Below are positions 43,103 through 52,449 of a stretch of DNA of 64,000 nucleotides, one piece after another. The stretch comes from an uncultured Bacteroides sp. GTDB lineage: Bacteria > Bacteroidota > Bacteroidia > Bacteroidales > Bacteroidaceae. Below the pieces are notes generated by a model, which saw only the letters and a list, made by a program, of their open reading frames with translations, was not told where the DNA came from and made no database searches. Both the position numbers and the translations under genes were made by a program. How positions within the stretch are numbered: position 1 is the first letter of the stretch; each line of letters starts with the position of its first letter. The stretch covers positions 1 to 64,000 of the forward strand of contig CASENS010000017.1 in assembly GCA_949289345.1 (NCBI GenBank), in the 5' to 3' direction.

Positions 43103-43849
43103 CTATTTCAACCGCATCTGCGAAAAGTCCATATCATTCGCCAACTTAGCCTGGGAATGGTCAACTTCCATGAAATCAAACGCTACTTCCACCTCTCCAT
43201 TCACCGCACTGTTCAATGTCAGTTTAATGCCTTTCGTCCCTTCCGTAATATTCAGGCTGTTCAAGTTGTATGAAACAATTCCCGGATAATCTACACCAGT
43301 CACATCGTCATAATCGTTGTAACGAAGTTCCAAATGAACGTACCCGTCCTCTCCATACAGTTCGGCATCGTCTTGCGGACGTACCAAGCTGATACGGTGT
43401 TTCTCCTTGGCCGGCAGGTTTTGCACAAAAATGATGTTCATGTAACCGCCACTTATACTGATATCACCTTGATAGATAGTCACCGGATCATTACCGAATT
43501 CCGCGTCAGTCTCCGGTGTCAGCGTTTCCACCTGCTTGGTCAATACATTTTGAATGCCTAAGATTTTGACAGCATGGTCATAACCCGCATAGTCATCCCA
43601 CAAAGGATTGAAATACGTTATCACACGCTGACCGTCAACAGGCGTATACCATCCCATATCAGTATTAACAGGCCAAAGCGTCCCCCACACATCGCAATCC
43701 AAATAAAACGCGCCTCCATCTACCCGAACCGTTGCCCACAAGAGAGGGGTAAAGTCACCGACCGAATACCCATCATCATCACTACACGATTGCATTGCCG
43801 GCATTAACGCCAGACAAAGCAACATTACAAACCAATGTATTCTCTTCAT
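43103..43849 (-). CDS. NigD-like lipoprotein
   Basis: A 248-aa lipoprotein of the Bacteroidales NigD-like family. The signal peptide ends in lipobox AMQSC and is followed by SDDDGYSVGDFTP, the family's short linker. An N-terminal OB-like domain (WATVRVDGGAFYLDCD) precedes a C-terminal beta-sandwich (EVEVAFDFMEVD). NigD was named from a bacteriocin-linked cluster, but most relatives have unknown roles at the cell surface. No bacteriocin genes are visible here. Confidence 0.85.
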   Translation of the reverse strand: MKRIHWFVMLLCLALMPAMQSCSDDDGYSVGDFTPLLWATVRVDGGAFYLDCDVWGTLWPVNTDMGWYTPVDGQRVITYFNPLWDDYAGYDHAVKILGIQNVLTKQVETLTPETDAEFGNDPVTIYQGDISISGGYMNIIFVQNLPAKEKHRISLVRPQDDAELYGEDGYVHLELRYNDYDDVTGVDYPGIVSYNLNSLNITEGTKGIKLTLNSAVNGEVEVAFDFMEVDHSQAKLANDMDFSQMRLK

Positions 43850-44127
43850 AAGTTGTTCTCCTTATTAATAGTTTCTGATAAAGAAATAGAAAAAATGGAG
43901 CTTTACTGCATCAGTCCGATACAATTTAACACTATTATAACGTTAAACAAATCTTTTAAGCAGCCTTGCAATCTATACTGAAAAGAGGTTATCTTTCACG
44001 CTTTCACAAGTTTCGGTTGTGAAATTTCACCGCAGTAATCAGTCATACAGTGTTTTACGGTGAAACATGATAGAGGTGCCGAAGACAACAAATGCCCTGT
44101 TCACACTCCCGTGAAAGGCATACAAAT
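43850..44127. other. Intergenic region upstream of the NigD-like gene
   Basis: No gene is visible. There is a palindrome GTGAAATTTCAC near 44018-44030 and several scattered TTTCAC / GTGAAA copies (for example near 43994-44006, 44018-44030 and 44060-44065), which could be protein-binding sites. No clear -7 box for the NigD-like gene could be chosen. Confidence 0.3.
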
Positions 44128-44215
44128 AAAACATACCTTCTTTTGGTTCAAATCATACGATCCTTTGAAGTAGAACTAACTATCTTTTGGGGTAAAACAT
44201 ACGGTGATTTCAGAC
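44128..44215. repeat. Degenerate 22-bp tandem array
   Basis: Starting at 44128, 44150, 44172 and 44194, four 22-mers share aaAaCaTAC at their starts and a central TTTTGG/CTTTG: AAAACATACCTTCTTTTGGTTC, then AAATCATACGATCCTTTGAA, AGAACTAACTATCTTTTGGG and AAAACATACGGTGATTTCAG. Weak copies of CATAC/CATGA at 44044 and 44066 keep the same 22-nt phase. The core differs from the arrays at 9042, 34922 and 56432, but the period is the same. Confidence 0.55.
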
Positions 44216-44264
44216 TGCTCATTCCATGAAAATGAAAGGAACAAGTCAAGTTTCTGTAAAATGA

Positions 44265-44297
44265 TATAGCCCCAACTTCTAAAAAGCTGAGGCTATA
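44265..44297 (-). terminator. Terminator after guaA
   Basis: On the minus strand TATAGCCTCAGCTT pairs with AAGTTGGGGCTATA (one mismatch and G-T pairs) and is followed by TCATTTTA. It is just downstream of the guaA stop. Confidence 0.6.
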
Positions 44298-44319
44298 CAG
44301 GTCTAAAAAACGTAGGATT

Positions 44320-45873
44320 TTACTCCCACTCGATTGTCGAAGGCGGTTTGGAGGATATGTCGTATGTCACACGGTTCACTCCCTTCACCTTATTAATAAT
44401 GTCGTTCGAAACTTGTGCCAAAAACTCATAAGGCAAGTGCGCCCAGTCGGCGGTCATGGCATCAGTGCTGGTCACGGCACGCAAAGCAACGGCACGCTCG
44501 TAGGTACGTTCATCCCCCATAACACCTACAGACTGCACGGGAAGCAGGATAACACCTGCCTGCCATACCTGGTCGTAAAGGCTGGTTTCCCGACCCGATT
44601 CATCTTTAGTTTTCCATTCACGCAAGCCGCGGATAAAGATGTCATCGGCCTCCTGCAAAATATGTACCTTTTCCGCTGTAATATCTCCCAAAATACGTAC
44701 GGCCAATCCCGGGCCGGGGAAAGGATGACGTCCTATCAAGTGTTCAGGTATACCCAACTGACGACCCACACGACGTACTTCGTCCTTGAAAAGCCACTTC
44801 AGCGGTTCGCACAATTGCAGGTGCATCTCTTCGGGCAAACCGCCTACATTGTGATGACTCTTGATAGTCTTCCCCGTAATGTTCAAGCTCTCGATACGGT
44901 CAGGATAGATAGTGCCTTGCGCCAGCCACTTGGCATCCGTAATCTTGCGTGCCTCGGCATTGAACACTTCCACAAAGTCACGACCGATAATCTTGCGTTT
45001 CTTCTCAGGGTCGGTCACGCCTTCCAAGTCTTTGAAGAACTTCTCGCTGGCATCCACGCCTATCACATTCAACCCCAGGCATTCGTAGTCGTGCAACACA
45101 TTCTTGAACTCATCTTTACGAAGCAAGCCGTGGTCGACAAAAATACACGTCAGGTTCTTACCGATGGCACGGTTCAGCAACACGGCAGCCACAGACGAAT
45201 CCACGCCTCCACTCAAACCAAGAATAACACGGTCATTGCCTACCTGTTCTTTCAGTTCGGCCACTGTTGTGTCTACAAACGATGCCGCGCTCCAGCTTTG
45301 ACTGCATCCGCACACGTCTACCACAAAATTGCGAAGCATCTGTGTACCGTCCTCGCTATGAAAAACTTCGGGATGGAATTGTACGCCCCACACTTGCTCG
45401 CCCTCTATCTGGTAAGCTGCAATCTTCACCTTATCCGTAGAGGCGATGATGTTGAAGTTGTCGGGGATGGACGTGATGGTGTCTCCGTGGCTCATCCACA
45501 CTTGCGTATGCTCGCGCACGTCTTTAAACAAAGCGTTGCCTTTGTCAAAAGTACCGAGATGGGCACGCCCGTACTCGCGTGTACCGGCCGGCTCCACCGT
45601 ACCTCCATTGCTGTAAGCAATGAACTGCGCTCCGTAACAGATGCCCAATATAGGATACTTGCCGCGAATGCCGCTCAAATCGACCTTGAAAGCGCTTGCA
45701 TCATACACCGAAAAGGGACTCCCGGAGAGAATCACGCCTTTCACACAATCATCGTCCTTCGGAAATTTGTTGTAGGGAACAATTTCACAATAGACATTCA
45801 GCTCGCGAATGCGACGCCCGATGAGCTGGGTGGTCTGCGAGCCAAAGTCGAGAATGATAATCTTTTCTTGCAT
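44320..45873 (-). CDS. guaA: GMP synthase (glutamine-hydrolysing)
   Basis: GuaA converts XMP to GMP with glutamine as amide donor. The 517-aa protein has an N-terminal class I glutamine amidotransferase ([14 protein letters not shown]; nucleophile Cys in GICYG; His-Glu in FHPEVFHS), the ATP-pyrophosphatase domain with P-loop [11 protein letters not shown], and the GuaA C-terminal dimerisation domain ending KPPSTIEWE. The length is typical. A -7 box TATCTTTG lies 40 nt upstream. A 502-codon open frame on the opposite strand is a shadow. Confidence 0.97.
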   Translation of the reverse strand: MQEKIIILDFGSQTTQLIGRRIRELNVYCEIVPYNKFPKDDDCVKGVILSGSPFSVYDASAFKVDLSGIRGKYPILGICYGAQFIAYSNGGTVEPAGTREYGRAHLGTFDKGNALFKDVREHTQVWMSHGDTITSIPDNFNIIASTDKVKIAAYQIEGEQVWGVQFHPEVFHSEDGTQMLRNFVVDVCGCSQSWSAASFVDTTVAELKEQVGNDRVILGLSGGVDSSVAAVLLNRAIGKNLTCIFVDHGLLRKDEFKNVLHDYECLGLNVIGVDASEKFFKDLEGVTDPEKKRKIIGRDFVEVFNAEARKITDAKWLAQGTIYPDRIESLNITGKTIKSHHNVGGLPEEMHLQLCEPLKWLFKDEVRRVGRQLGIPEHLIGRHPFPGPGLAVRILGDITAEKVHILQEADDIFIRGLREWKTKDESGRETSLYDQVWQAGVILLPVQSVGVMGDERTYERAVALRAVTSTDAMTADWAHLPYEFLAQVSNDIINKVKGVNRVTYDISSKPPSTIEWE

Positions 45874-45912
45874 ATAACTAACTTTCGAAATGAATACTAT
45901 TCAATTAAAATG

Positions 45913-45920
45913 CAAAGATA
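45913..45920 (-). promoter_or_regulatory. -7 box of guaA
   Basis: TATCTTTG on the minus strand, 40 nt before the guaA ATG. The sequence from 45921 to 46134 shows no gene. Confidence 0.5.
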
Positions 45921-46134
45921 GGAAAAAAGTAAGGAATACGTTGCATCTTTATATGAAACTTCAACGCAATCCTTCTCTTCTTAATGTTTTCCCGGGACGA
46001 AGTGGATTAAATAACAATTTAACTGTCTGGAAATAAAGCTATCGTCCTCCTCCTTCCGGAACGAGGAGAGCTTTGCCACTCATCTTCAGCCGGACACATA
46101 AATCCCCAGTGCAAAACAAATTCAAGCAAGCTTG

Positions 46135-46165
46135 ATTGTTTTACGACCAGTTTGCATTATCTTTG
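46135..46165 (+). promoter_or_regulatory. Promoter of the DUF4105 gene
   Basis: -33 ATTG (46135-46138), 19-nt spacer, -7 TATCTTTG (46158-46165). It overlaps the first codons of the longest possible frame (TTG at 46152), so translation must start downstream, at ATG 46182. Confidence 0.65.
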
Positions 46166-46181
46166 CGGGCGTAAAAAAAGG

Positions 46182-47420
46182 ATGAAAAAGATGCAACGCT
46201 TCGTTTACACCATTATTATATATCTACTAACCACATTCAGTCCAAGCATGTCCGGCACAAGGATACAGGCAGCTGAGCCGCATACCACACCCCAAGAGGA
46301 CGGCATACGGCTCAGCCTGCTGACATGCGGTCCGGGAGCAGAGATTTATTCCCTCTTCGGCCATACCGCCATTCGCTACGAAGACTTGAGCCATGGGGTA
46401 GACGTAGTGTTCAACTACGGCATATTCAGCTTCGACACGCCGAACTTCATCCTGCGCTTCACGTTAGGTGAAACGGATTATCAGCTGGGCGTGACGGATT
46501 ACCGGCGCTTCATTGCCAGCTATTGGATGGAAGGCCGGGAGGTGTGGCAACAGACGTTGAACCTTACTCCCGAAGAGAAACGGAAACTTATAGGCTTGCT
46601 GGAAGAAAACTACCGGCCGGAAAACCGGATTTACCGTTATAATTTCTTTTACGACAATTGTGCCACCCGCCCGCGCGACCAGGTAGAAAAGGCAGTAGAA
46701 GGCCGTTTGCGCTATACCGAAGACATGGAAACTACGGACACAGGGCGTAGCTTCCGCGACCTCGTACACCAGTATTGCGAGGGGCATCCATGGGCACGCT
46801 TTGGCATCGACATGTGTCTGGGAAGCGAAGCCGACCGCCCCATCAACCGAAGGCAAATGATGTTCGCGCCTTTCTACGTAAAGGACTTTTTCGCATCGGC
46901 CACATTAGCGGACAGCACGGGCGTACGTCCCTTGGTGGCTGCCACCGAACAAGTCCTCGCAATCCCAGCTGATGCACGAAAGAAAGAGGCCGACTATCCT
47001 TCGCCTTTACAAGCGGCTTTGAGCCTTTTGCTCATAGTGGGCATTGCCACGTGGGTAGGTATCCGTAAAGGGAAAAGCCTATGGGGCATTGACTTGGCAC
47101 TGTTTTCTCTGGCGGGAGTGGCCGGATGCTTTTGGACTATTCTGGCCTTCTGCTCGCAACACCCCGCGGTAAGCTCCAATTATATACTTTTGGTCTTCCA
47201 TCCGCTTCATCTTGTATGCCTGCCATTCATGCTCCGCAAGGTCATAAAGAAGCAAATCAGCTATTACATGGCAGCCAGCGGAATGGTTTTAACATTATTT
47301 ATAGTGTTATTTGGCCTCATACCTCAAGAAATTCATTTAGCAGTGTTACCTTTGGCACTGTGTTTGCTGATACGGTCAGCAAGCAACATCTTAATTGGCA
47401 AAAAACAGACGAGACGATGA
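46182..47420 (+). CDS. DUF4105 (Lnb N-terminal periplasmic domain) membrane protein
   Basis: A 412-aa protein with a signal sequence (VYTIIIYLLTTFSPSMSG), a periplasmic domain (about 35-260) and five predicted helices in the last 140 residues (for example AALSLLLIVGIATWVGI and YYMAASGMVLTLFIVLFGLI). The periplasmic part has the DUF4105/Lnb pattern: TCGPGAEIYSLFGHTAIRY, FNYGIFSFDTPNFI and YRYNFFYDNCATRPRD, with His and Cys that suggest a NlpC/P60-like or hydrolase fold; activity is unknown. The stop overlaps the next gene's ATG (ATGA). The start was chosen because the promoter covers the upstream alternative. Confidence 0.85.
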   Translation: MKKMQRFVYTIIIYLLTTFSPSMSGTRIQAAEPHTTPQEDGIRLSLLTCGPGAEIYSLFGHTAIRYEDLSHGVDVVFNYGIFSFDTPNFILRFTLGETDYQLGVTDYRRFIASYWMEGREVWQQTLNLTPEEKRKLIGLLEENYRPENRIYRYNFFYDNCATRPRDQVEKAVEGRLRYTEDMETTDTGRSFRDLVHQYCEGHPWARFGIDMCLGSEADRPINRRQMMFAPFYVKDFFASATLADSTGVRPLVAATEQVLAIPADARKKEADYPSPLQAALSLLLIVGIATWVGIRKGKSLWGIDLALFSLAGVAGCFWTILAFCSQHPAVSSNYILLVFHPLHLVCLPFMLRKVIKKQISYYMAASGMVLTLFIVLFGLIPQEIHLAVLPLALCLLIRSASNILIGKKQTRR

Positions 47421-48985
47421 AAAAAGGGCTGATTACTTCCATACTGGCATTGACCTTCGGAGGGCTACAGGCACAACCCTTACCTGCTGCTCCTAAGCTG
47501 GTGGTCACACTGACCATCGACCAGTTGCGCACGGACTATTTGGAAAATTTTTCTCCACTCTATGGCGAAAAAGGCTTCAAGCGCCTGTTGCGTGAAGGAA
47601 GGGTGTATAGCCAAACAGAGATGCCGTTTGACAAGCCCGACCGTTCATCGGGCATCGCCACCCTCTGCACCGGTTGTCCGCCTTCCATGCATGGCATCAT
47701 TGCCAACCGCTGGCTGGACGTATCCACGCTTACCGTACGCAGTTGTGTGGACGACCCCGATTTCATGGGCTACTCCACAGACCAGAACAGTTCACCTTCG
47801 CGGCTGCTGATGTCTACCGTAGCCGACGAATTGAAAATAGCCACCCGCAATGCAGGAAAAGTATATGCCGTCGCTCCTTTCCGCGATGCCGCAATCCTAA
47901 GCGCCGGTCATGCGGGAGACGGAGCTTTCTGGATAAACGAAGTGACAGGAAAATGGTGCGGCACAACCTATTACAAAGACTTTCCCGAATGGCTGAGCCG
48001 ATACAACGACTCCTGCTCTGTGGACTCCCGCATCAAGAATATGGAGTGGACGCCTTTGCGCCCTATGGCAGACTATAAATACCTGCCCGACTGGCGCACA
48101 GAGCCTTTTAAATATCTTTTCAGTGCAGAGAAAGACAACAAATTCCGCCGGTTGAAAGTCAGTCCCATGGCCAATGAGGAAGTAAACCTGCTGACGGCTG
48201 AATTATTGGATAAGAGCGGCATCGGGAAGGACGAAGTGACCGACCTGCTCTCACTGACCTACTACGCGGGAAACTACAACCACTACAGCACCCGTGAGTG
48301 TGCCATGGAAATGCAAGACACCTACGTCCGACTCGACCATAGCATCGCTACCTTGCTCGACCTGCTCGACCGCAAGATAGGTCTGCACAACCTGATGCTC
48401 TGCGTTACTTCTACCGGCTACGCCGATCCCGAGCCTGCCGACACAGGCATCTACCGCATCCCCGGCGGAGAATTCCACTTAAACCGGTGTGCCATGCTGC
48501 TCAATATGTACTTGATGGCCACATATGGCGAGGGACAATATGTAGAAGCCTTCTACGACCGGCAAATCTACCTTAACCATAAACTGATAGAAGACAAGCA
48601 GTTGAATTTGACGGAAATCCTGGAGAAGTCGGCGGCTTTCTTAGTACAATTTAGCGGAGTAAACAAAGTCTATTCCTCACATACCTTATTATTAGGGTCG
48701 TGGTCACCCCTGATGGACAAAGTACGCAACGGCTATCACCGCAAGCGTTCAGGCGACCTGCTGATTGAAGTATTACCCGGATGGACTATCATACGCGAGA
48801 ACCCGAACGAAAGCCGTGCCGTACGCATGGCCGCCATTCCCGCACCAATGATATGGCTGGGCGGAAACGTCAAGGCGGAAACCATCAAGGTTCCGGTCTG
48901 TGCCGACCAAGTGGCTCCTACCTTGTGCCGGGTGATGCGTATCCGCGCCCCTAACAGTTGTACCTCCCAACCTCTTGAACTTTGA
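47417..48985 (+). CDS. Alkaline-phosphatase-superfamily protein lacking metal ligands
   Basis: A 522-aa exported protein with the fold of PafA-type phosphodiesterases: VVTLTIDQLRTDYL (D35 kept), GIATLCTGCPPSMHGIIANR, DTYVRLDHSIATLLDLLD and VAPTLCRVM. The zinc ligands of active relatives seem lost. Where they have TDYxGH, this protein has TYYAGNY (281-287). Where they have TADHG, it has TSTGY (331-335). The HG before the last strand is absent. The nucleophile region reads DRSSGIA instead of Thr-x-x-Gly-His. It is therefore probably not a phosphatase. The ATG overlaps the DUF4105 stop by 4 bp, so the two proteins likely work together. The longer frame from 47126 lies inside the DUF4105 gene and is not used. 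Confidence 0.8.
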   Translation: MKKGLITSILALTFGGLQAQPLPAAPKLVVTLTIDQLRTDYLENFSPLYGEKGFKRLLREGRVYSQTEMPFDKPDRSSGIATLCTGCPPSMHGIIANRWLDVSTLTVRSCVDDPDFMGYSTDQNSSPSRLLMSTVADELKIATRNAGKVYAVAPFRDAAILSAGHAGDGAFWINEVTGKWCGTTYYKDFPEWLSRYNDSCSVDSRIKNMEWTPLRPMADYKYLPDWRTEPFKYLFSAEKDNKFRRLKVSPMANEEVNLLTAELLDKSGIGKDEVTDLLSLTYYAGNYNHYSTRECAMEMQDTYVRLDHSIATLLDLLDRKIGLHNLMLCVTSTGYADPEPADTGIYRIPGGEFHLNRCAMLLNMYLMATYGEGQYVEAFYDRQIYLNHKLIEDKQLNLTEILEKSAAFLVQFSGVNKVYSSHTLLLGSWSPLMDKVRNGYHRKRSGDLLIEVLPGWTIIRENPNESRAVRMAAIPAPMIWLGGNVKAETIKVPVCADQVAPTLCRVMRIRAPNSCTSQPLEL

Positions 48986-48996
48986 TTTTTTTTCCT

Positions 48997-49004
48997 TACC
49001 TTTG
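48997..49004 (+). promoter_or_regulatory. -7 box of secA
   Basis: TACCTTTG, with CTTG at 48974-48977 as a possible -33 box 19 nt upstream. It starts 58 nt before the secA ATG. Confidence 0.5.
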
Positions 49005-49061
49005 CACACGCAAAGCATCTGTAAATCATTTAGCTAATAATAAGTAAAAACAACGATAAAA

Positions 49062-52000
49062 ATGGGATTTAATGAATTTCTGAGTTCGATTTTCGGCAAT
49101 AAGTCCACCCGTGACATGAAGGAGATACAACCGTGGGTAGACAAGGTGAAAGCCGCTTATCCCGAAATCGACAAACTGGACAACGACGCCTTGCGCGCCA
49201 AGACTGAAGAACTGAAAGCCTACATACGCGAGTCTGCGGCTGCCCAACGTGCTAAAGTGGACGAGTTGAAAGCCTCTGTAGAAAACACGGAATTAGAAGA
49301 ACGCGAAGCTCTTTTCACCAAAATAGATAAAATCGAAAAAGAAATACTGGACATCTACGAAAAAGCACTGGATGAAGTGCTGCCTACCGCATTTGCCATC
49401 GTAAAGTCTACGGCACGCCGTTTCACTGAAAACGAAGAAATTGTGGTGACCGCCAACGACTTCGACCGCCAGCTGGCCGCTACGAAAGATTTTGTTCGCA
49501 TCGAAGGTGACAAAGCCATCTACCAAAACCACTGGATGGCCGGAGGAAACGAAATCACCTGGAACATGGTGCACTATGACGTGCAGTTGTTCGGTGGTGT
49601 CGTACTGCACAAAGGCAAAATCGCTGAAATGGCAACCGGTGAAGGTAAGACTTTGGTAGCTACACTCCCCGTATTCCTCAACGCGTTGACCGGAAACGGC
49701 GTACATGTAGTAACCGTGAACGACTATCTGTCCAAACGTGACTCCGAGTGGATGGGGCCGCTCTACATGTTCCATGGCTTGAGCGTGGATTGCATTGACA
49801 AGCATCGCCCCAACTCCGAAGCACGCCGCCAAGCCTATCTGGCCGACATCACGTTCGGCACCAACAACGAGTTCGGCTTCGACTACTTGCGTGACAACAT
49901 GGCCATCAGCCCCAAAGACTTGGTGCAACGCCGACACAACTATGCCATCGTCGATGAGGTAGACTCCGTATTGATAGACGATGCCCGTACGCCGCTTATC
50001 ATCTCCGGCCCCGTGCCTAAAGGTGACGACCAGCTCTTCGAGCAACTGAAACCGCTGGTAGAACGTCTGGTAGAAGCCCAGAAGAAACTGGCCACCCAAT
50101 ATCTGGCCGACGCCAAACGCATGATTGCCTCGGACGACAAGAAAGAACAGGAGGAAGGCTTCCTGACCCTATACCGCAGCCACAAGGCCCTGCCCAAGAA
50201 CAAGCCGTTAATCAAGTTCCTCAGCGAGCAAGGCATCAAGGCCGGTATGCTGAAGACCGAGGAAATCTACATGGAGCAGAACAACAAGCGCATGCACGAG
50301 GTTACCGACCCGCTCTATTTCGTCATCGATGAGAAGTTAAACAGTGTAGACCTGACAGACAAGGGTGTAGACCTCATTAGTGGAAAATCTTCCGACCCCA
50401 CATTCTTTGTCCTGCCCGACATCACCGCACAACTCTCCGAATTAGAGAACGAGCAAGGCCTCAGCGATGAAGAGCGTCTGGCCAAAAAGGATGAACTGCT
50501 CACGAACTATGCCATCAAGTCCGAACGCGTGCACACCATCAACCAACTGTTGAAGGCTTACACCATGTTCGAGAAAGACGATGAATACGTTGTGATAGAC
50601 GGACAGGTGAAGATTGTAGACGAACAGACGGGCCGTATCATGGAAGGCCGCCGCTACTCAGACGGTTTGCACCAGGCCATCGAAGCCAAGGAAGGCGTAA
50701 AAGTAGAAGCCGCCACACAGACGTTTGCTACCATCACCCTTCAGAATTACTTCCGTATGTATCACAAATTAGCCGGCATGACCGGTACGGCCGAGACGGA
50801 AGCGGGCGAATTCTGGGATATCTATAAGCTGGACGTAGTAGTCATTCCGACCAACCGTCCCATCGCCCGTATTGACATGAACGACCGCGTGTACAAGACC
50901 AAACGCGAGAAATACAAGGCTGTCATCGAAGAAATAGAGAAGATGGTGCAGGCCGGACGCCCCGTGCTGGTAGGTACCACCTCCGTGGAAATCTCCGAAA
51001 TGCTGAGCCGTATGCTCGACATGCGCAAGATACCTCACAACGTGCTGAATGCCAAACTGCACCAGAAAGAGGCTGAAATCGTAGCCAAAGCCGGACAAAG
51101 CAGTACAGTGACCATCGCCACCAATATGGCCGGCCGTGGTACCGACATCAAGCTGAGTCCTGAAGTAAAAGCCGCAGGCGGTTTGGCCATCATAGGTACA
51201 GAACGCCACGAATCACGCCGCGTAGACCGTCAGCTGCGTGGTCGTTCCGGACGTCAAGGTGACCCCGGTTCATCCGTATTCTTCGTATCATTGGAAGATG
51301 ACTTGATGCGTTTGTTCTCCTCTGACCGCATCGCCAGCGTCATGGATCGTCTGGGCTTCAAGGAAGGTGAAATGATTGAGCACAGCATGATTTCGAAATC
51401 CATCGAGCGCGCCCAAAAGAAAGTAGAGGAAAACAACTTCGGTATCCGTAAGCGTCTGTTGGAGTATGACGACGTGATGAACAAGCAACGTACCGTAATC
51501 TATACCAAGCGCCGTCACGCACTGATGGGTGAACGTATTGGCATGGACATCGTGAACATGATTTGGGACCGTTGCGTCAACGCCGTACAAGCTCCCGACT
51601 ACGAAAGCTGCAAAATGGACATGCTACAAACACTTGCCATGGAAGTGCCTTTCAACGAAACCGAATTCAAGGAAGAGAAAAAGGAGAAACTGGCCGACCG
51701 CACCTTCGACACTGCCATGGAGAACTTCAAGCGTAAAACCGACCGCATGGCACAGATAGCTTACCCTGTCATCAAGCAAGTATATGAAAACCAAGGCCAC
51801 ATGTACGAGAACATTCTGATTCCCATTACCGATGGCAAGCGCATCTACAACATCTCCTGCAACTTAAAGGCCGCTTACGAAAGCGAATGTAAGGAAATTG
51901 TAAAATCGTTCGAGAAGAGCATCCTGCTGCACGTCATTGATGAGGCGTGGAAAGAGAACCTCCGCGAATTGGACGAACTGAAGCACTCCGTACAAAACGC

Positions 52001-52358
52001 CAGCTACGAGCAGAAAGACCCGTTGCTGATTTACAAGTTAGAGTCAGTCAATCTGTTCGATGCCATGGTCAATAAGATTAATAATGAGACCATCTCCATC
52101 TTGATGCGCGGCCAGATTCCGGTACAGGAACCGCAGGAAGTTCGCCAAGCCGCTCCGGAACAACGTCAGGACATGAGCCGCTACCAAGAGCAAAAGCAAG
52201 ACCTGAGCGATTCCAACCAGCAGGCAGCCGCCGCACATGACACGCGCGAACAACCTAAACGAGAACCGTTCCGTGCTCCCAAGACGATAGGTCGTAATGA
52301 TCCCTGCCCTTGCGGAAGTGGCAAGAAGTACAAGAACTGTCACGGGAGGAACCTGTAA
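49062..52358 (+). CDS. secA: Preprotein translocase ATPase SecA
   Basis: SecA drives proteins through SecYEG with ATP. The 1098-aa length, longer than the roughly 900 of E. coli, is usual for Bacteroidetes because of insertions, here including the helical stretch at about 70-120 and the part around 330-400. Visible are Walker [12 protein letters not shown], the motif [30 protein letters not shown], the helicase C motif [12 protein letters not shown], the arginine-finger region [20 protein letters not shown] and the C-terminal zinc motif [14 protein letters not shown]. It is monocistronic, with its own -7 box and a strong terminator. Confidence 0.97.
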   Translation: MGFNEFLSSIFGNKSTRDMKEIQPWVDKVKAAYPEIDKLDNDALRAKTEELKAYIRESAAAQRAKVDELKASVENTELEEREALFTKIDKIEKEILDIYEKALDEVLPTAFAIVKSTARRFTENEEIVVTANDFDRQLAATKDFVRIEGDKAIYQNHWMAGGNEITWNMVHYDVQLFGGVVLHKGKIAEMATGEGKTLVATLPVFLNALTGNGVHVVTVNDYLSKRDSEWMGPLYMFHGLSVDCIDKHRPNSEARRQAYLADITFGTNNEFGFDYLRDNMAISPKDLVQRRHNYAIVDEVDSVLIDDARTPLIISGPVPKGDDQLFEQLKPLVERLVEAQKKLATQYLADAKRMIASDDKKEQEEGFLTLYRSHKALPKNKPLIKFLSEQGIKAGMLKTEEIYMEQNNKRMHEVTDPLYFVIDEKLNSVDLTDKGVDLISGKSSDPTFFVLPDITAQLSELENEQGLSDEERLAKKDELLTNYAIKSERVHTINQLLKAYTMFEKDDEYVVIDGQVKIVDEQTGRIMEGRRYSDGLHQAIEAKEGVKVEAATQTFATITLQNYFRMYHKLAGMTGTAETEAGEFWDIYKLDVVVIPTNRPIARIDMNDRVYKTKREKYKAVIEEIEKMVQAGRPVLVGTTSVEISEMLSRMLDMRKIPHNVLNAKLHQKEAEIVAKAGQSSTVTIATNMAGRGTDIKLSPEVKAAGGLAIIGTERHESRRVDRQLRGRSGRQGDPGSSVFFVSLEDDLMRLFSSDRIASVMDRLGFKEGEMIEHSMISKSIERAQKKVEENNFGIRKRLLEYDDVMNKQRTVIYTKRRHALMGERIGMDIVNMIWDRCVNAVQAPDYESCKMDMLQTLAMEVPFNETEFKEEKKEKLADRTFDTAMENFKRKTDRMAQIAYPVIKQVYENQGHMYENILIPITDGKRIYNISCNLKAAYESECKEIVKSFEKSILLHVIDEAWKENLRELDELKHSVQNASYEQKDPLLIYKLESVNLFDAMVNKINNETISILMRGQIPVQEPQEVRQAAPEQRQDMSRYQEQKQDLSDSNQQAAAAHDTREQPKREPFRAPKTIGRNDPCPCGSGKKYKNCHGRNL

Positions 52359-52383
52359 ACAAGTTCCCTCTCCCCTAAAATAG

Positions 52384-52430
52384 AAAGGAGGAAGTTCCCC
52401 GCCAACGCAGTGGAACTTCCTCCTTTTTTA
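52384..52430 (+). terminator. Strong terminator after secA
   Basis: AAAGGAGGAAGTTCC (52384-52398) pairs perfectly with GGAACTTCCTCCTTT (52412-52426), followed by further T residues. The A run before the stem lets it act for the convergent TlpA-like gene too. Confidence 0.9.
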
Positions 52431-52449
52431 TCTGTTTTTCTGTCTCACC

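Noticed and set aside
44413..45921. A 502-codon open frame on the plus strand
   Set aside because: It lies fully antisense to guaA, which has complete catalytic motifs. The antisense product has no recognisable domain, is rich in His, Thr and Val, and has no promoter.
47126..47416. Upstream extension of the phosphatase-like gene
   Set aside because: It overlaps the transmembrane part of the DUF4105 gene in another frame, and a signal peptide starts at ATG 47417.
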